The notes: a model not told the origin generated them from the letters alone. A stretch of 64,000 nt of DNA from Flavobacteriales bacterium (GCA_025451235.1 JANWKT010000044.1:25336-89335); one strand, 5' to 3'; numbered from the stretch's first letter, positions 53,079-62,061 are shown. Program-made: numbers and translations.

Positions 53079-53123
53079 ATAGCAGCACTTCGATCCGCCA
53101 GGGGCTGATCGAAGTACTGCTAT
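53079..53123. repeat. 17-bp hairpin after the Kunitz gene
   Basis: ATAGCAGCACTTCGATC (53079-53095) and GATCGAAGTACTGCTAT (53107-53123) pair at 16 of 17 positions with an 11-nt loop. There is no T-run, so it resembles a repeat element more than a terminator. Confidence 0.6.
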
Positions 53124-53208
53124 CTCAAAAAACGTCATTACCACGAAAGCAGGAATCCCCTAGTATAAAGAAAGAAGATTATTTTAAATTATTTACCTTC
53201 GGTAGAAT

Positions 53209-53667
53209 ATGCATCCTCAAAAAACAAAACAAAAGCTTTTCGATCATATCCAATACCTTCTTTCCGAAAGAAAAGAAGAGGTCCTTCAGGCCATCGCTTC
53301 TGCTAAAGAATCGAGGGATAGTGATTCCAAGAGTAGTGTCGGTGATAAACACGAAACCTCCAGGGCCCAGGCACAAATTGAAATCGATAAGTTGGAAATA
53401 CAACTGGATAAAGCTTTGCACCTGGAAAAAGAATTTTCAACCATCCATTGGGAAAAAGAGCATCAACAGGTAGAAATGGGAAGCCTGGTATTTACCAATC
53501 ATGAAAATTATTTTATTTCCGTTGGTATTGGAAAAATTGAATTAGAGTCTGAGACATTCTACGCCATCTCATTGGCCTCTCCTATGGGAAAAGCCTTGCA
53601 AGGAAAAAAGTCAGGGGATCAATTGACCTTTCATGAACGGAAAATTTTGGTCAAGGAGATCATTTGA
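53209..53667 (+). CDS. GreA/GreB-family transcription elongation factor-like protein
   Basis: The product has 152 residues. The N-terminal charged helix pair (about 1-75, with SSVGDKHETSRAQAQIEIDKL) resembles the Gre coiled coil that enters the RNA polymerase secondary channel. The C-terminal half (YFISVGIGKIELESETFYAI, SPMGKALQGKKSGDQLTF) matches the Gre C-terminal domain. The coil is shorter than in GreA. It may modulate RNA polymerase or be a Gre-like regulator. A near-consensus TACCTTCG lies 7 nt before the ATG. Confidence 0.8.
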   Translation: MHPQKTKQKLFDHIQYLLSERKEEVLQAIASAKESRDSDSKSSVGDKHETSRAQAQIEIDKLEIQLDKALHLEKEFSTIHWEKEHQQVEMGSLVFTNHENYFISVGIGKIELESETFYAISLASPMGKALQGKKSGDQLTFHERKILVKEII

Positions 53668-53695
53668 ACGAAAACAGTGGTCAATTCTGCTGCAT

Positions 53696-53899
53696 TTAAT
53701 AATGTCTCTGCCTTTTACGTCCTAGCGTATGTCCTTTTGGGTGTAGGGGGGCTTTCTTCGTGATGACCAATTGATGAATAATCAAAACCATGGCAAGTCC
53801 CAATATGATATGCATATTCTCTCCGGCCTGCATCGCGAAATACCCAATAGCCCAGGTGAGGGTAAGGAGGGCTGCGATTATATATGCTAAATGCTTCAT
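53696..53899 (-). CDS. small two-helix membrane protein (DUF5670/lmo0937-like)
   Basis: The product has 67 residues with two hydrophobic helices (about 5-23 and 30-48) and a basic tail (HPKGHTLGRKRQRHY). The N-terminus MKHLAYIIAALLTLTWAIGYF followed by a MHIILGLAMVLIIHQL helix resembles the small lmo0937 family found in many bacteria, of unknown function. It is monocistronic. Confidence 0.55.
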   Translation of the reverse strand: MKHLAYIIAALLTLTWAIGYFAMQAGENMHIILGLAMVLIIHQLVITKKAPLHPKGHTLGRKRQRHY

Positions 53900-54210
53900 A
53901 CATTTTTCAAAACAATGATCTATTGTATTGAAAATATTGTACCAATTCTTGGGCGCTTCACACCTCTTTGAATATGAGCAGTAAAGAAAGACATGGCTGT
54001 CATTTTAATTTTTTTTTGAGAAAATTTTCTCGATATGAGATGGTGCAGTACATGACAAAAACAGCAGAAACCTGCAAAAAAATTCCCTAAATCGAAAAAG
54101 ACGTTTAGCCCCCAAAATAATTTGCCAAAACCTTGAAACAAAAGGAAAATCAGGGCGTACAATTCGTCCGTTTCAACTATTTATTTAAACTCTACTTATC
54201 AATATCTTTT

Positions 54211-54654
54211 ATGGAATCTTCCCCACTTCAACCCAACAAAACTCACTTCTGGCAACGTCAGAAAAATAAACTCAATCAAATGTCAAATGAGTTGATTTTT
54301 GAGCTAAGCATTGCTGCCACCATTCTTTTTTGCCTCAACTTCTGGGGAAAAATGCCCGACCTGGATCTTCACCCCATTTTAGGTAAAAGTATATCGGCCC
54401 TCGGCATATTAATTATATTCAGCATGATCGCTTTCCGGTTCAAATGGCCCATTGTTATTGGTCTGGCAGGCATGGCGGTATATTTGGGTATCAGTTTTTT
54501 TCAGGGAGAACCTGAGAAAAAAGCAGCAAATCCTTCATCCAATGCCCGTACTCCGGTTACCGTTTCCGTTCAACCACAGGAATCACATTCACTTAATATT
54601 TCGCATTATTACACACAAGAGGATACCGTGAAGGTGGAGAAGGCTACCCCATAA
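54211..54654 (+). CDS. small membrane protein
   Basis: The product has 147 residues from the ATG at 54211. Two or three hydrophobic helices lie at about 28-45, 55-80 and 83-100. A polar C-terminal tail follows, rich in S, P and Q. No family is recognised. An in-frame ATG 78 nt upstream would add a stretch without signal character, so 54211 is preferred. Confidence 0.6.
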   Translation: MESSPLQPNKTHFWQRQKNKLNQMSNELIFELSIAATILFCLNFWGKMPDLDLHPILGKSISALGILIIFSMIAFRFKWPIVIGLAGMAVYLGISFFQGEPEKKAANPSSNARTPVTVSVQPQESHSLNISHYYTQEDTVKVEKATP

Positions 54655-54658
54655 AAAC

Positions 54659-55105
54659 TCAAGCCATCCGAACTCCTCCGCCAACCACGAAAGATTCCAT
54701 GTCATGCTGATGCAGGGGAGTTGCAGGGGAGAGCAGGTATTTGATAGCCTCCTCCAGTCTCTTTAAAGTAGTAGGTTTGGTGAGGTAAAAATTGGCCCCT
54801 AGTCTATAAGCATTTTGTATATTATGTTGCTCGTCTGAAGTAGAATAAACGATGATAGGGAGATCAAGTCTGAGCAAAGTCCTGATATCCAATAAACATT
54901 CAAATCCATTTTTTCTGGGCAGACCGATATCCAGAAATACCATATCAGCATGGGTACCAGACTGAATGCTGGAAAGAAGTTGGGTTCCTTCTCTAACGGT
55001 GATCAATTCAACGTAGGGGTTTACTACAAAAAGTGCGTGCTTAAAAAAGGCATGATCATCTGAATCATCTTCAGCAAGCAGTATTCGGGTAATATGTTCT
55101 TTCAT
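54659..55105 (-). CDS. single-domain response regulator (receiver only)
   Basis: The product has 148 residues from the ATG at 55105; an ATG at 55111 is also possible. A receiver domain with the acidic pair in LLAEDDSDD, phospho-Asp in MVFLDIGLPRKNG, Ser/Thr in IVYSTSD and Lys in YLTKPTTL; no output domain. Single receivers of this type in Bacteroidota work with hybrid histidine kinases or phosphorelay partners. No kinase is adjacent, so its partner must be encoded elsewhere. Confidence 0.88.
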   Translation of the reverse strand: MKEHITRILLAEDDSDDHAFFKHALFVVNPYVELITVREGTQLLSSIQSGTHADMVFLDIGLPRKNGFECLLDIRTLLRLDLPIIVYSTSDEQHNIQNAYRLGANFYLTKPTTLKRLEEAIKYLLSPATPLHQHDMESFVVGGGVRMA

Positions 55106-55370
55106 TACCATAGTGTACTCTATTAAAGGCTTACAGGGGGACAACTAATTTACAAAAAAAGGAATGTATTCTCCAAGGAAAAAAGGGAATTTTTATAGGG
55201 TAACCTTCGTTTTTCGACCTAAATTGTTCTAGGAGTGGATGGATGGTTTTAACCCTTATTTATTGTGAGTTGTATCGATTCACTGCCGAGAAGGTTTATG
55301 GCAAACCATGAAAAGGGGAATCCCTGGGTGCGAAGCGAAATAGTTCCCCTCTATAGTCTTCTAAATTCTC

Positions 55371-55378
55371 TATCTTTG
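55371..55378 (+). promoter_or_regulatory. -7 element of the OmpA-like gene, probable leaderless promoter
   Basis: TATCTTTG, then 5 nt (GATAT), then ATG (55384). Confidence 0.5.
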
Positions 55379-55383
55379 GATAT

Positions 55384-55806
55384 ATGAGAAAACTGATCCT
55401 CTTCTTTTTGTTTCTGTCAGCCAATTACTGCATGGCTCAAACATTTTCTTTAACAGATACCCAGGTAAACAAAGGATCCACTTATACCACCTGGTCTATA
55501 TATTTTTTACACAACGAGCCCCAACTGCATGATAGCTCTTCTTATGAGCTGAACCGTATCAGGGATTTTTTGCTGAACAACAAAGAAGTGATTATAGAAG
55601 TACAGGTGCATCTAAACCGTATGCCGGAAGAATTGTATGGGTATGATCTCAGCTTTGACAGAGCAAAAACTATTGTAAACTACCTGATAAAAAACGGAAT
55701 AGCCAATACAAGGTTAACGGCCAAAGGTTATGGTGATACCGAACCTTTCGACAATGAAGAAGAAGGTAGAAGTAAGAACCGAAGGGTGGTGATCAAGATT
55801 TTGTGA
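55384..55806 (+). CDS. OmpA-family C-terminal-domain protein
   Basis: The product has 140 residues with a signal peptide (MRKLILFFLFLSANYCMAQ) and one OmpA/MotB-like domain: SYELNRIRDFLLNNKEVIIEVQVHL, LSFDRAKTIVNYLIKNGI, LTAKGYGDTEP and the closing KNRRVVIKI. It lacks any beta-barrel, so it is a periplasmic peptidoglycan-associated protein rather than a porin. The usual TDxxG loop is replaced by LNRMPEELYGYD. Confidence 0.85.
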   Translation: MRKLILFFLFLSANYCMAQTFSLTDTQVNKGSTYTTWSIYFLHNEPQLHDSSSYELNRIRDFLLNNKEVIIEVQVHLNRMPEELYGYDLSFDRAKTIVNYLIKNGIANTRLTAKGYGDTEPFDNEEEGRSKNRRVVIKIL

Positions 55807-55812
55807 GAAGGT

Positions 55813-56649
55813 TCATTTGATCACTAAGCCATATTTCTTTTCCAAATAAGTCTCCATCTGGTAAGCATCAATTGGGGGATAAGTTGCCCCAACATACGAT
55901 TCGTCGACTATATACTTCCATTCGGAACTATCATTGGGGACGTATCTTTTCTTTGCACGGTCGAAATACAATTGAAAGCTATAGGGTCTTTGAAAAATGC
56001 TGATCGGTTGGCCGGAATTCCAATAAGGCTCTTTTGTCTTTGCAAAATACACCTCCACCTGTAGGGTGGAATCCAATATCTGGATCTCCTCCAGGCTCAA
56101 GTGAACACAATAATTGGTTCGATCGGCCTCTACCTGACAACAACCATCATGGTTTTGCGGAATAGAAATTACGTGCTCAATTTTCCCATCGATGAATTGA
56201 TAACCCTCCTTGAAATCGCCTCCCAAGCAATCACCATTCATAAATAGATCTAACCAAAATATTTTATTCTTTCTATCAAACTCAGGTAAGGAACTTTGCG
56301 AATACATAAGTCCACCCTGGGCAATATGGCCCCCCGAATTCCAGGAATCCTTTTTTTTATCCAGAAAGAAAATGGCAAACAGATCATTATTCCCCGGATC
56401 GAGCTTCAAGATCATTTCATTTTCAGGATCACCGTCGATATTCACGTATTCCATAGCTAGCCTGGATGAACTATCCTCTTTTTCTGTCCACCCTAATAAG
56501 GGAAGTATAATGACCGGATCCAAATCCTGTCCACTTACCACACTTAACGGAATAAAACTACTATCCCTTTCTAACACCACTTTATTCTTAGGAGCAGGAG
56601 AGCATCCGAGAATGAAGAAAAAAGCCACTATGGTGAATAGGTTTTTCAA
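55813..56649 (-). CDS. lipoprotein of unknown function
   Basis: The product has 278 residues from a TTG start at 56649; that start gives MKNLFTIVAFFFILGC, a good lipoprotein signal with lipobox ILGC. A near -7 box TAACTTTA lies 7 nt upstream on the minus strand. The mature part includes MEYVNIDGDPENEMILKLD, a GDPENE-type motif recalling integrin-like FG-GAP calcium sites in Bacteroidota secreted proteins, but only one copy. Function unknown. Confidence 0.65.
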   Translation of the reverse strand: MKNLFTIVAFFFILGCSPAPKNKVVLERDSSFIPLSVVSGQDLDPVIILPLLGWTEKEDSSSRLAMEYVNIDGDPENEMILKLDPGNNDLFAIFFLDKKKDSWNSGGHIAQGGLMYSQSSLPEFDRKNKIFWLDLFMNGDCLGGDFKEGYQFIDGKIEHVISIPQNHDGCCQVEADRTNYCVHLSLEEIQILDSTLQVEVYFAKTKEPYWNSGQPISIFQRPYSFQLYFDRAKKRYVPNDSSEWKYIVDESYVGATYPPIDAYQMETYLEKKYGLVIK

Positions 56650-56757
56650 GTTGGATTAAAGTTAATGAATTTAATGGATTGGTTGGACAGGCAGGCGGCC
56701 CAGGTTGAAGCAGCCCCCCGAACAGACATTAGGTACCGGGATGGCATCCTTTTTAAT

Positions 56758-56813
56758 GGGCTAAAGCCCAAAACTATTCGTATTTCTATTTGCGGTTGGC
56801 TTAAGCCCACGGC
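56758..56813. repeat. REP-like palindromes
   Basis: GGGCT-AA-AGCCC (56758-56769) is followed by a second palindrome around GGCTTAAGCC (about 56792-56813). Their CTAAAG/CTTTAG core is shared with the repeat at 21571-21661. They lie in the 355-nt gap before the condensin operon. A short open frame of 62 codons overlaps them and is not convincing. Confidence 0.5.
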
Positions 56814-56977
56814 AAATCCTCCTCCGAACAGAAATCGAGGTCATAAAATCTGATCCATTACATTTCCAAACGAACTTTCGAACAATGTATTAACAAAACA
56901 TCCCCGGTGTTAGCAAATTGTTGATTGTTTATGGGCCGTGGAACATTCATATCCTCGGCTAAAACTGGGCGATCTGC

Positions 56978-56985
56978 TATTTTTG
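56978..56985 (+). promoter_or_regulatory. -7 element of the condensin-like operon
   Basis: TATTTTTG matches TAnnTTTG, 19 nt before the ATG at 57005. The leader would be about 12 nt with no good Shine-Dalgarno. Confidence 0.4.
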
Positions 56986-57004
56986 GAACATTAATTTTTA
57001 AGCC

Positions 57005-59656
57005 ATGCTACAACGATTAGTGATCTTGAATTCGAGCATTTACTCTAAAGCCGAAATGCTCCTGGATGATTGTGATTCCATCCAATTGGTAGGACCCAAC
57101 AATATTGGTAAATCCACCCTGATATATGCCCTTAACTTTTTATTCATCGTGGATGGAAGCCGAATGTCGTTCTCCGGTAACCGTAAAGGAGATAAAGAAA
57201 CCATTCATCACTATTTCCCCACAGTGAACCAGAGCTATATTATTTTCGAATGCGGAAAATTCGAATCGTATTGCATCATCGTAAAACGTGATATTGAAGG
57301 GGAACTGGAATACTATCGCCTCAATTGCGAATTCCGGGAAGAATACTTTTTCGAAAAAGTAGACAACCACCAAAAGATCCGCAAGTTTGAAGAGATCAAC
57401 GATATTGTAGTAAAAGAAGGATTGGAGCTTTACCAGTTCAAAAGCAAATCAGAATATTTCAACTTTCTCTACCAGCGTGGAGCTGATTCAAATGCGGCAG
57501 TATGGTTAGAAGATACGGTGAAAAGCGATGGGCTCAACAATAACTTCAGCAAGGTGTACCGTTACCTGATCAATTCTAAGCTTATCACCAATAAATCACT
57601 GAAAGATGCTTTGATCATTGCTGATAACCGTGAAAACGAAAAATTAAGTTTCTCCCAGAAAAATAAAAAAGACATTACCGATCTTCTTCGCATTAACGAT
57701 GAGATCAAAGTGATCCGAACCATACAGGAAGATTTTGAAAATTTCCGTGAGATCGTGAACCAATACAATGCCAAAACCAAAATTGTATCGGAACTCATCT
57801 ATGCTTTCAACAACAATTACTCTGTTACCTTACCTGAGCTCAACCATAGGATCATTCAGAAAGAAAAAGACATTGTTTCGTTACAAACAGAGATCAATGA
57901 AGAGCTGGAACCACAAAAACAAACCCTGAACCAGCAGATTGGTGCCAAATCGGCCCTCAGCGAAACCCTCATGAAATCTACCCAGGAATTACAAAAGCAG
58001 GTAGATGAGGTAAAAGCATTCGAAACCAAAGAATTCTTATTGGAAAGTCTGGAGAATTTAAATGCTACGCGTAAAGAGATCGAGGTAAGATTAACCAGGC
58101 TTGAATCTCAAAAGATCTCAGCCAGGCAGTTGGAAAGTAAACTGGAAAAGATCAATCATGACCTGGGTCGTGTAGAACACCAGGTGAACAATTTCGACAA
58201 TCAGTTGATCCACAACCTTTCATCGAACCAAGACGATAAAAAATTATTATATACCATCCTATCGGAAGATTTTGCGGGTCAGAGTGCCGATCTCATCAAA
58301 AAGAAAGTAACCAAGACTTCCAACAAAGTACAGATCTTCGATGGAGAGATCACACTTCCGAAAAATTTCGAGTTGAAAGAACTTCCTTCGTTGGAAGAAT
58401 TGAAAGAACAACTTCAATTCCTAAAAACGGATAAAACCGATACAGAGAAATTGCTCGAAGCAGCCAATCACCTGGAGCAAACCATTGAAGAATTGCATAC
58501 TATTCAAAAAGACATTGCTACCATCCATGATAAAACCCGCCAAATTGATGGCTTGCCTAAAGTGGAGAAAAAATTAGCTCAGCAAAATGCAGAGTTGAAT
58601 GACTTGGTGGTTGATCGTGAAAGATTGGAGCGTGACCTAATCGCTTTGACCCGTTCTATTTTTGAAAAAACAAACGCTTTGCAACAGAGCAAAGAAGAAA
58701 AGAACAGGCTGGATGCACGTATCGAGGAATTAAGAAGGCAGAAAGTGGAAGTGGAAACTTTCGGATTGGATGCCATCGAAAACGAAAGCAATGAAAGTCT
58801 GGAAGTGATCTATCAGAAACTCATCTTGCATTCGGAAGACAGGGAAACCTTGAAATACAATAAAGATCGGATGTTTGATAGTCTCCGCTATAAAATGAAC
58901 AGTGGGTTAGCCGATGAAGAGCAATTTATTAAATTCATTGAAGATGAAATTGCTTGTTTGGAAGACAAGGAGAAATCTATCGAAGGTTTATTACAAAGTA
59001 TTTCTACCCAGTTTGCGAATCCTGCTTATAACCTTATCCGCAGGTACAATGAGTTCAAAGAATTTGTATATACCCGTTTCAACCAAAAATTAGCCACCAC
59101 CCGAATATCAGATATCGATTCATTGAAAATTGAATTGGTGGAGAACCGCCGGATCATGGATGACCTGGTGAAGATCTCTTCTATTCAGGACTTACGCAGC
59201 CAGTTCAACTTCGACAATGGAGAGCATCGTGATCAACTGGAAACCTTGAATAAATATTTAGACAGCGGCAAGAAGATCGAGTTCGACGAGATCTTTGATA
59301 TAGAATTACACCTGATGCTCAAAGGCCATCTGAAAAAAGTGGACCTGAAAAACCAGGTAGAATCAGATGGTACCGACCGTATGATCCGTTTGGTGATCGT
59401 GATGAGCATCATCAACCGTTTGGCCATCAATGCTGATAAAAACAAGATCGCTTTGTTCATTGACGAGGTAGGGACCATTGATGAACAGAACCGTCCGGAG
59501 TTAGTGAAGTTCTGCAAAGACCATAATTTCATTCCGATCTTTGCAGCTCCACAGCCTTACGATGGATTTAGCAAGTACTACTTTATCTATAGAAATACAA
59601 AAGGTAAGATCACTGTTAATGAAAATCAGAACGCAGTTTCAATAGAAAGACTTTAA
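57005..59656 (+). CDS. SMC-like condensin ATPase (MukB/MksB/JetC-like)
   Basis: The product has 883 residues. Walker A is GPNNIGKST (30-38) just after the N-terminus. Two long charged coiled coils (about 285-405 and 475-630) flank a small non-helical insert at about 415-475 (LLYTILSEDFAG, VQIFDGEITL), a minimal hinge. The C-terminal head has a degenerate signature, ESDGTDR (about 787), and Walker B IALFIDEVG (Asp820, Glu821). It is shorter than Wadjet JetC (over 1000 residues as I know it) and nearer MksB. It probably dimerises and extrudes or clamps DNA with the two downstream proteins. It is first of three co-directional genes. Confidence 0.85.
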   Translation: MLQRLVILNSSIYSKAEMLLDDCDSIQLVGPNNIGKSTLIYALNFLFIVDGSRMSFSGNRKGDKETIHHYFPTVNQSYIIFECGKFESYCIIVKRDIEGELEYYRLNCEFREEYFFEKVDNHQKIRKFEEINDIVVKEGLELYQFKSKSEYFNFLYQRGADSNAAVWLEDTVKSDGLNNNFSKVYRYLINSKLITNKSLKDALIIADNRENEKLSFSQKNKKDITDLLRINDEIKVIRTIQEDFENFREIVNQYNAKTKIVSELIYAFNNNYSVTLPELNHRIIQKEKDIVSLQTEINEELEPQKQTLNQQIGAKSALSETLMKSTQELQKQVDEVKAFETKEFLLESLENLNATRKEIEVRLTRLESQKISARQLESKLEKINHDLGRVEHQVNNFDNQLIHNLSSNQDDKKLLYTILSEDFAGQSADLIKKKVTKTSNKVQIFDGEITLPKNFELKELPSLEELKEQLQFLKTDKTDTEKLLEAANHLEQTIEELHTIQKDIATIHDKTRQIDGLPKVEKKLAQQNAELNDLVVDRERLERDLIALTRSIFEKTNALQQSKEEKNRLDARIEELRRQKVEVETFGLDAIENESNESLEVIYQKLILHSEDRETLKYNKDRMFDSLRYKMNSGLADEEQFIKFIEDEIACLEDKEKSIEGLLQSISTQFANPAYNLIRRYNEFKEFVYTRFNQKLATTRISDIDSLKIELVENRRIMDDLVKISSIQDLRSQFNFDNGEHRDQLETLNKYLDSGKKIEFDEIFDIELHLMLKGHLKKVDLKNQVESDGTDRMIRLVIVMSIINRLAINADKNKIALFIDEVGTIDEQNRPELVKFCKDHNFIPIFAAPQPYDGFSKYYFIYRNTKGKITVNENQNAVSIERL

Positions 59657-59668
59657 AAAAACAAAATA

Positions 59669-60853
59669 ATGATCAAGGCAGAACCAGTTAGCATTTTAAG
59701 ATTCCTAGCCACTTACTATGATATTATACGGGAATTGTATAATATCCAGAACAAGGAAGGGATCATTCGCCATGAAGAGCTTACAGAGATCTGTGGAAGG
59801 CATGAACATGATGTACATCAGCAGCTCAAGGATTATAAGATCCTTCGTTCTGTAAATGCTGACTTCGAGTTGAGGGATGTATATTATAAGCTGATTGAGT
59901 TTATCCTATACGAATTCAAACCAATGCTTCCGGAAACCTTCGAGAAGTATTTGATGAGCATGAGTGAATTGTTCCGCAAGATCAAAGAAGGCACCCATGG
60001 AGATAAAATGATCCTGAGTGAAAGGATCATCAACTTACAAACCCAAATTCGTGAGTTTTTAGATGGGGTGGAAAAGAATACCGTTCGTTTGTTACACGAA
60101 ACCCGCGAATTAAAGGCGAATGTAGACAAGGTGGATTATAGGGTAAAGGTACATAAAGCCTCTTTCTGGATCCAGTATTATATTATTCCCTTGAACCAGG
60201 TATTGAATGTGAACTATTCCGATTCAGTGGCCAATAAATTATTAGATATCTCTGATTTTGCCAACCAACGCAGGTTGAATTTCGATGAAGAAGGAATCAG
60301 GATACAGTTTGAGAAATTGTATAACCAACTCATTCAAACCAATGATGATCTTTTACGTCAATCAAAAATATTGACCAATGAACTGCTTCCCTTGATCGAA
60401 AGGATCAGAACCGAATCGATGATACTAACGGGGTGGATCGAGTTCTTGCGCAATCCATATAAGGTGACCACCCCTAAGCTATTGAAATCAAACCGCAGTG
60501 CAGCCTATAATAAAAACCTATTCTTCCATACCAAAGAATTCTTCGAACAATTCATGGAAGATGAAGAAGTATTTATTGAAGAAGATCCACAAATATATGA
60601 GCAATGGATCTTTAACAAGGCCAATGTAAAAGCTAAGTTAAAAGAACAAGTTCCGGTGCAGGATTTCTTTAGCTGGTGCAGGAATGAATTGATGATGGAA
60701 TTTAAGGAAGTAGATGCCGAAAAATTCTTTGCCATGTGTACCCTTTTATTTGAAGAAGATATTGAAAAAGAATTTTCCGAAAAAGGAACCAAAGTGAAGA
60801 TCAAAACCCATCATTCCCGAATGACCGTCCCTAAAATAAAGATCCTTAACTAA
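59669..60853 (+). CDS. kleisin-like condensin subunit (MukF/MksF/JetA-like)
   Basis: The product has 394 residues. The N-terminal part (about 1-80) looks like a winged helix (IIRHEELTEICGRHEHDVHQQL). A long helical bundle follows (about 100-290), and a C-terminal wHTH-like part with FFSWCRNELMMEFKEVD. This order of wHTH, helical bundle and wHTH matches MukF/MksF kleisins. It lies 12 nt after the SMC gene and 38 nt before the kite-like gene. The assignment is from architecture and context, as sequence similarity in this family is low. Confidence 0.75.
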   Translation: MIKAEPVSILRFLATYYDIIRELYNIQNKEGIIRHEELTEICGRHEHDVHQQLKDYKILRSVNADFELRDVYYKLIEFILYEFKPMLPETFEKYLMSMSELFRKIKEGTHGDKMILSERIINLQTQIREFLDGVEKNTVRLLHETRELKANVDKVDYRVKVHKASFWIQYYIIPLNQVLNVNYSDSVANKLLDISDFANQRRLNFDEEGIRIQFEKLYNQLIQTNDDLLRQSKILTNELLPLIERIRTESMILTGWIEFLRNPYKVTTPKLLKSNRSAAYNKNLFFHTKEFFEQFMEDEEVFIEEDPQIYEQWIFNKANVKAKLKEQVPVQDFFSWCRNELMMEFKEVDAEKFFAMCTLLFEEDIEKEFSEKGTKVKIKTHHSRMTVPKIKILN

Positions 60854-60891
60854 CCTCAAATTATCAAACGTCAAACATCAAACTGAGTATT

Positions 60892-61428
60892 ATGGAGTAT
60901 CCTAAGAATCATAAAGAAATTGTAGAAGATTTGATGGCAGGAAAGTTCATCCTTCCGTCGGCTAAACATTTCGAGTCATTAAGAGAGAGTGAAGCTTTTT
61001 ATGCTGAATTCTTTAAAGAATCGTTCAGTTATACCTTAACGGTCACCAACGATTATGCCTATGTTGTATCACCTGAAACCCAGGAGACCCTGAGTAGGGA
61101 CATCAGCATCTTCTTTGCCATTGTATGTTATGAAATGGACCGTGATGGAAGGAATTTCCTCGACCAGATCCAATACAGCGAATTCGAAATGGAAGATATA
61201 GACAGGATGTTCGAGAACTCTTCTTTTATCGACCTGATCCTGTCGAACAAACAATTGAAAGACCAGGATGCCAGAAGAACTTTGCTGAACGCCATGAACC
61301 GCAGGCATATTATTGAAAAGATCACTGAAGATCGGTTTACCTTTACATCAGCTTATAAAGTATTTATTGAATTTGCCATTGAATTGGCAAAAAGCCGCAG
61401 CAAAGAGGTGGAGCCGAGCGATAACTAA
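60892..61428 (+). CDS. kite-like condensin subunit (MukE/MksE/JetB-like)
   Basis: The product has 178 residues. The pattern EDLMAGKFILPSAKHFESL, then EFFKESFSYTLTVTNDYAYVVSPE, fits the first wHTH of MukE/JetB (an R/G-x-[FY] start and a V-x-x-x-x-x-Y-A-Y strand). The second half (DIDRMFENSSFIDLIL, HIIEKITEDRFTFTSAYKVF) fits the second wHTH. It is last in the operon, and a strong terminator follows. In MukBEF-type complexes this subunit binds the kleisin and DNA. No JetD/MksG-type TOPRIM nuclease gene lies downstream. Confidence 0.75.
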   Translation: MEYPKNHKEIVEDLMAGKFILPSAKHFESLRESEAFYAEFFKESFSYTLTVTNDYAYVVSPETQETLSRDISIFFAIVCYEMDRDGRNFLDQIQYSEFEMEDIDRMFENSSFIDLILSNKQLKDQDARRTLLNAMNRRHIIEKITEDRFTFTSAYKVFIEFAIELAKSRSKEVEPSDN

Positions 61429-61453
61429 GTTTCTATTTCTGTCCATTATAAAG

Positions 61454-61494
61454 AAAACCCTTTCACTTACTCGGTGAAAGGGTTTTTTGTTTTT
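61454..61494 (+). terminator. terminator of the condensin-like operon
   Basis: A perfect 13-bp stem AAAACCCTTTCAC (61454-61466) / GTGAAAGGGTTTT (61474-61486) with a 7-nt loop is followed by T-rich sequence. It closes the three-gene operon. Confidence 0.92.
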
Positions 61495-61536
61495 AAGGTA
61501 AAAGACTTTAGACATGCAAGTTCCCATAAACATTTG

Positions 61537-61544
61537 TACTTTTG
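61537..61544 (+). promoter_or_regulatory. -7 element of the SRPBCC gene, probable leaderless promoter
   Basis: TACTTTTG matches TAnnTTTG and lies 3 nt before the ATG at 61548. Confidence 0.5.
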
Positions 61545-61547
61545 AGC

Positions 61548-62036
61548 ATGCCCCTTATCCATCTGATCACAGAAATACAGGCACCTATAGAAAGATGCTT
61601 CGATCTATCCAGGAGCATTGATCTTCACATGATCACCACCGAAAAGACCAAAGAAAAGGCAGTTGAAGGCAGAATGACCGGCTTGGTAGAGGAAGGAGAT
61701 ACGGTAACCTGGGAGGCTGTACATTTGGGTGTAAAGCAAAGACTAGGTTCAAAAATTATTTCGGTGAAAAGACCTACCTATTTTGCAGATGAACAGATCT
61801 ATGGTGCTTTTAAACGTTTTCACCATGACCATCATTTCGAAGAAAAAGATGGAAAAACCATCATGACTGACAAATTCGATTATACAGCTCCTCTGGGCAT
61901 TCTGGGTAGATTCGCCAACTTTCTCTTTTTGAAAAACTACCTGAAGAAATTCATCACTCAGAGGAACCAGTTCATTAAAGAATATGCAGAAACCAACAAA
62001 TGGAAAGATATCCCCGGAATGCAAGGCAATTCATAA
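61548..62036 (+). CDS. SRPBCC-family ligand-binding protein
   Basis: The product has 162 residues; the ATG at 61548 is chosen over a TTG two codons upstream because it follows the promoter box. The pattern TEIQAPIERCFDLSRSIDLH, the strand GDTVTWEAVHLGVKQRL, DEQIYGAFKRFHHDHHFEE and the C-terminal helix FANFLFLKNYLKKFITQRNQFI is that of SRPBCC (START-like) proteins related to YfhP-type cell-division or lipid-binding proteins. It binds a hydrophobic ligand of unknown kind. Confidence 0.85.
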   Translation: MPLIHLITEIQAPIERCFDLSRSIDLHMITTEKTKEKAVEGRMTGLVEEGDTVTWEAVHLGVKQRLGSKIISVKRPTYFADEQIYGAFKRFHHDHHFEEKDGKTIMTDKFDYTAPLGILGRFANFLFLKNYLKKFITQRNQFIKEYAETNKWKDIPGMQGNS

Positions 62037-62061
62037 ATTTTACGGATATTTGAAGAACTAT

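Noticed and set aside
53920..54162. 80-codon minus-strand open frame
   Set aside because: It has hydrophobic, Cys/Phe-rich composition without a signal or family, overlapping the upstream region of the 54211 gene.
56665..56853. 62-codon open frame before the condensin operon
   Set aside because: It overlaps REP-like palindromes and has no family resemblance.
57005..61428. Complete Wadjet (JetABCD) defence system
   Set aside because: No JetD/TOPRIM gene follows; the next genes are SRPBCC and VOC proteins, and the gene order differs, so only a condensin-like label is supported.
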